Positions 21,252-23,284 of a stretch of 23,284 nt of DNA are shown here, one piece after another; position 1 is the first letter of the stretch, and each line of letters opens with the position of its first letter. The position numbers were made by a program, and so were the translations under genes. The DNA comes from DASPKX01 sp035627835 (lineage in GTDB: Bacteria > Verrucomicrobiota > Verrucomicrobiia > Limisphaerales > SXQI01). Under the pieces are notes generated by a model that was given only the letters and a program-made list of their open reading frames with translations, had not been told where the DNA came from and searched no databases. The stretch spans positions 1-23,284 of the forward strand of contig DASPKX010000164.1 in NCBI GenBank assembly GCA_035627835.1, given 5' to 3'.

Positions 21252-23284
21252 GTGTTCCCACGCTGGTTATTAGCAGCCTTCCTTTCTGGCAGGGGTCTTG
21301 TCCTTGCCGCGTCCGCTGCGCTTTTCATCTTCTCGCCTCCTTCCGCCAGGGGGCTTGACCCGCGCAAGCTCCCGAGCCAGCACAGCGCCCAACAATGGTC
21401 AATGGAGCAGGGACTGCCCGACAGCTATGTCCAGGCTGTGCTGCAAACCCGTGACGGTTACCTCTGGCTGGGCACGCAGAACGCTGGTCTCGTGCGTTTC
21501 GACGGGGTCAAATTCACTCCGCATAGACCGGGTTTCGGTTTGGCGGATGACGCTTCAATCCGGGCGCTGTGTGAGTCACGCGATGGAACACTGTGGGTGG
21601 GGACGGACGGTGCGGGCCTTTGGGCTCTAAAAGACGGCTCCTTTACCCGCTGGACACGAAAAGATGGGTTAAGGACCGATCACATTCGCGCCCTACACGA
21701 GGACTCTGACGGAAGCCTGTTGATCGCCTTCTCCGTGAATGGTGTTATGCGAATGCAGCGCGCCAGCAACGATCAATTGACCTTCATCGATGCGGGCGCC
21801 GGGGGATCTTCCATTGCCGCTTTCGCCGTGGATGCCGAGGGTTGCCTCTGGGCTGTGGGCGACGGGCTCTGGCAAGCCGAACAAGGTCGGTTCGTCCGCT
21901 CGCGCACTCCGGACCTTTCAGGAAACTTTTCCGCGTTGGCCATTAGCCCCAACAACGATTTTTGGATTGGCGGCCAAAATGGTTTAATTGAACTCCGCCC
22001 GACAGGGGAAATCTTCCGGCATACAGAGGAGCATGGCCTTTCTGACTCAAGGGTGCGCGCGCTCAAGTTCGATGCTGACGGCAATCTGTGGGTCGGTTCG
22101 AATAACGGCATCGACCGCCTCACCAGTGGCACATTTTTGCGCTGCCTCACTCGAGAGCAAATTCCTTACGACTTGGTTTACGCCTTCCACGAAGATCAGG
22201 AAGGTTGTCTCTGGATCGGCAGCAACGGGGGGCTCGCGCGCCTCAAAGATGACAAATTCACGTTGCTCACAACCAGCGAAGGTCTCGCCCAAAATATTGT
22301 GGTAGGCGCGGTGCAGGCTCCCGATGGGAGCTTCTGGATCGGCACATGGACGAAGGGGGTCACGCATGTGCACGGAACGACAATCACTCATTACAATCAC
22401 TTCAACGGCCTGCCCAATGACGAGGTTCGCAGCATGCATAGAGCCAGCAATGGTGCAGTTTGGGTTGGCACAACAGGCGGGGGCCTGACCAGATTCGCAG
22501 AGGGCAAGGTTGCGAATTACACGCCGTTCGGCGCTTCTCGATCTGTCGTCGCAATTCAAGAGGATCATACCGGCGCTCTGCTCCTCCTTTCCGAAGCAGG
22601 CGGGTTGCTGCGGCTGAAGGATGAATCTTTCCAGCCACTCTCTGCGCCTGCACCTTCTGGCGAAACCTTACATACACTGCACGCAACGCCGCGCAGCAAC
22701 CTGTGGGTGGCGACCGGCAACTCGGTCCTTCGAGAGAGCGCAGGCCTATGGCACCGTTGGGCGTTGCCTGAATCGGCCCAGGGCAAAGCGATTCGTTCAA
22801 TCTATGAGGCCAGAAATGGAGATCTGTGGGTTTGCGCGCAGAATAGCGGCTTATTGCGCTTGAGGCATGGCGTCTTCAAAACCTACTCGCTCGAGCACGG
22901 CTTGGCGCTTGATAACTTTTACTCCGTCATTGAAGACGAAAACGATGATCTTTGGGTCGCTTCCAAAAGAGGTTTGTTTTTCTTCACCAGCCAGGATCTG
23001 GCAGATTTCGATGCAGGCCTCGCGCGATCGCTCAGGCCGATCGACTACACGCAGCTCAGTGGTTTGCGCAACCCTCGGTTTATCCGCTACGGCTTTCCTC
23101 TTGTCTCGCGGCTATCCGATGGACGGATCTGTTATCCAACAACCAAAGGTGTGGCCATCGTTGATCCGGTGCGGCTTCCTCGCAACCAGGTGCCTCCTCC
23201 GGTCCACATTGTGAAGGTGAGGCTGGACCGGGAGGAGCTTGATTTCGCGAACGAATTAGCGATCCCGCCGGGGACTCGCGACGT
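21252..23284 (+). CDS. Large two-component sensor with tandem Reg_prop beta-propellers, 5' part
   Basis: The frame is open from just after the infA stop to the right edge without interruption; about 677 codons are visible from GTG 21252. That start gives a signal peptide (VFPRWLLAAFLSG then LVLAASAALFIF); no ATG precedes the propeller before 21402. At least 13 blades follow, each with a D-G-x-L-W-V-G-T motif: GYLWLGTQNAGLVRFDG, GTLWVGTDGAGLWALKDG, NLWVGSNNGIDRL, CLWIGSNGGLARL, AVWVGTTGGGLTRF, DLWVCAQNSGLLRL. They make two 7-blade propellers as in the HTCS/COG3292 ligand-sensing group. The end (RFIRYGFPLVSRLSDGRICY, then PPPVHIVKVRLD) is the start of a Y_Y_Y domain. A membrane helix and kinase domain would be expected beyond the window. 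Confidence 0.88.
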   Translation, partial: MFPRWLLAAFLSGRGLVLAASAALFIFSPPSARGLDPRKLPSQHSAQQWSMEQGLPDSYVQAVLQTRDGYLWLGTQNAGLVRFDGVKFTPHRPGFGLADDASIRALCESRDGTLWVGTDGAGLWALKDGSFTRWTRKDGLRTDHIRALHEDSDGSLLIAFSVNGVMRMQRASNDQLTFIDAGAGGSSIAAFAVDAEGCLWAVGDGLWQAEQGRFVRSRTPDLSGNFSALAISPNNDFWIGGQNGLIELRPTGEIFRHTEEHGLSDSRVRALKFDADGNLWVGSNNGIDRLTSGTFLRCLTREQIPYDLVYAFHEDQEGCLWIGSNGGLARLKDDKFTLLTTSEGLAQNIVVGAVQAPDGSFWIGTWTKGVTHVHGTTITHYNHFNGLPNDEVRSMHRASNGAVWVGTTGGGLTRFAEGKVANYTPFGASRSVVAIQEDHTGALLLLSEAGGLLRLKDESFQPLSAPAPSGETLHTLHATPRSNLWVATGNSVLRESAGLWHRWALPESAQGKAIRSIYEARNGDLWVCAQNSGLLRLRHGVFKTYSLEHGLALDNFYSVIEDENDDLWVASKRGLFFFTSQDLADFDAGLARSLRPIDYTQLSGLRNPRFIRYGFPLVSRLSDGRICYPTTKGVAIVDPVRLPRNQVPPPVHIVKVRLDREELDFANELAIPPGTRD

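Noticed and set aside
1..23284. CRISPR arrays, insertion sequences, prophage or defence islands
   Set aside because: I found no regularly spaced repeats, transposase or integrase motifs, or known defence domains anywhere in the window.

Overview
The window reads as a chromosomal segment of a Gram-negative, probably soil or freshwater bacterium. The best guess is Verrucomicrobiota (Pedosphaera/Limisphaerales-like), inferred from gene content: a PQQ-type propeller, a redoxin/CxxCH/copper-monooxygenase fusion, an MlaE-MlaF-MlaD operon without MlaB, a long W...DP helical-repeat protein and a double Reg_prop propeller sensor. There is no 16S rRNA or other decisive marker here, so the phylum call is inference. 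Coding density is high and most genes lack a strong Shine-Dalgarno sequence. I see no insertion sequences, phage genes or CRISPR arrays.

Layout. 1-815: 3' part of a PhoR-like histidine kinase, convergent with a secreted PQQ-like propeller gene (869-2146, minus). 2348-2421: tRNA-Gly(CCC), abutting a convergent secreted redoxin gene. 3132-5828 (minus): ABC-F ATPase downstream of a fatty-acid desaturase. 5829-6203: the one long intergenic region, holding divergent regulatory sequence and a possible gene scrap. 6204-8156: large exported redoxin-like/CxxCH/PHM-like copper protein. 8241-8317: tRNA-Arg(CCG), then a cupin, a YgdI/YgdR-like lipoprotein with a striking 7-codon leader ORF and hairpin, and a coiled-coil/winged-helix DNA-binding candidate ended by a clear terminator. 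9614-11255 (minus): DMT permease, small unknown protein and half-length TauE/SafE protein, arranged as an operon.

11336-15804 (plus) is a tight four-gene operon with ATGA-type overlaps: a DR2241-like Fe-S candidate, a TlpA-type thioredoxin, a LolA-like periplasmic protein and a 602-residue helical-repeat protein. It is followed by a hairpin terminator, a small unknown gene and a convergent MscS channel. 17250-20108 is an MCE lipid-transport operon (permease, ATPase-like subunit, MCE substrate-binding protein). The window ends with a response regulator, infA behind an extended -10 promoter, and the 5' part of a very large two-component propeller sensor that runs off the end.

The most unusual observations are the MlaF-like subunit, which keeps Walker A but has lost the Q-loop Gln, the LSGG signature, the catalytic Glu and the H-loop His; the leader-peptide/hairpin arrangement before the lipoprotein gene; and the copper-monooxygenase-like fusion whose redoxin domain has no cysteine pair.
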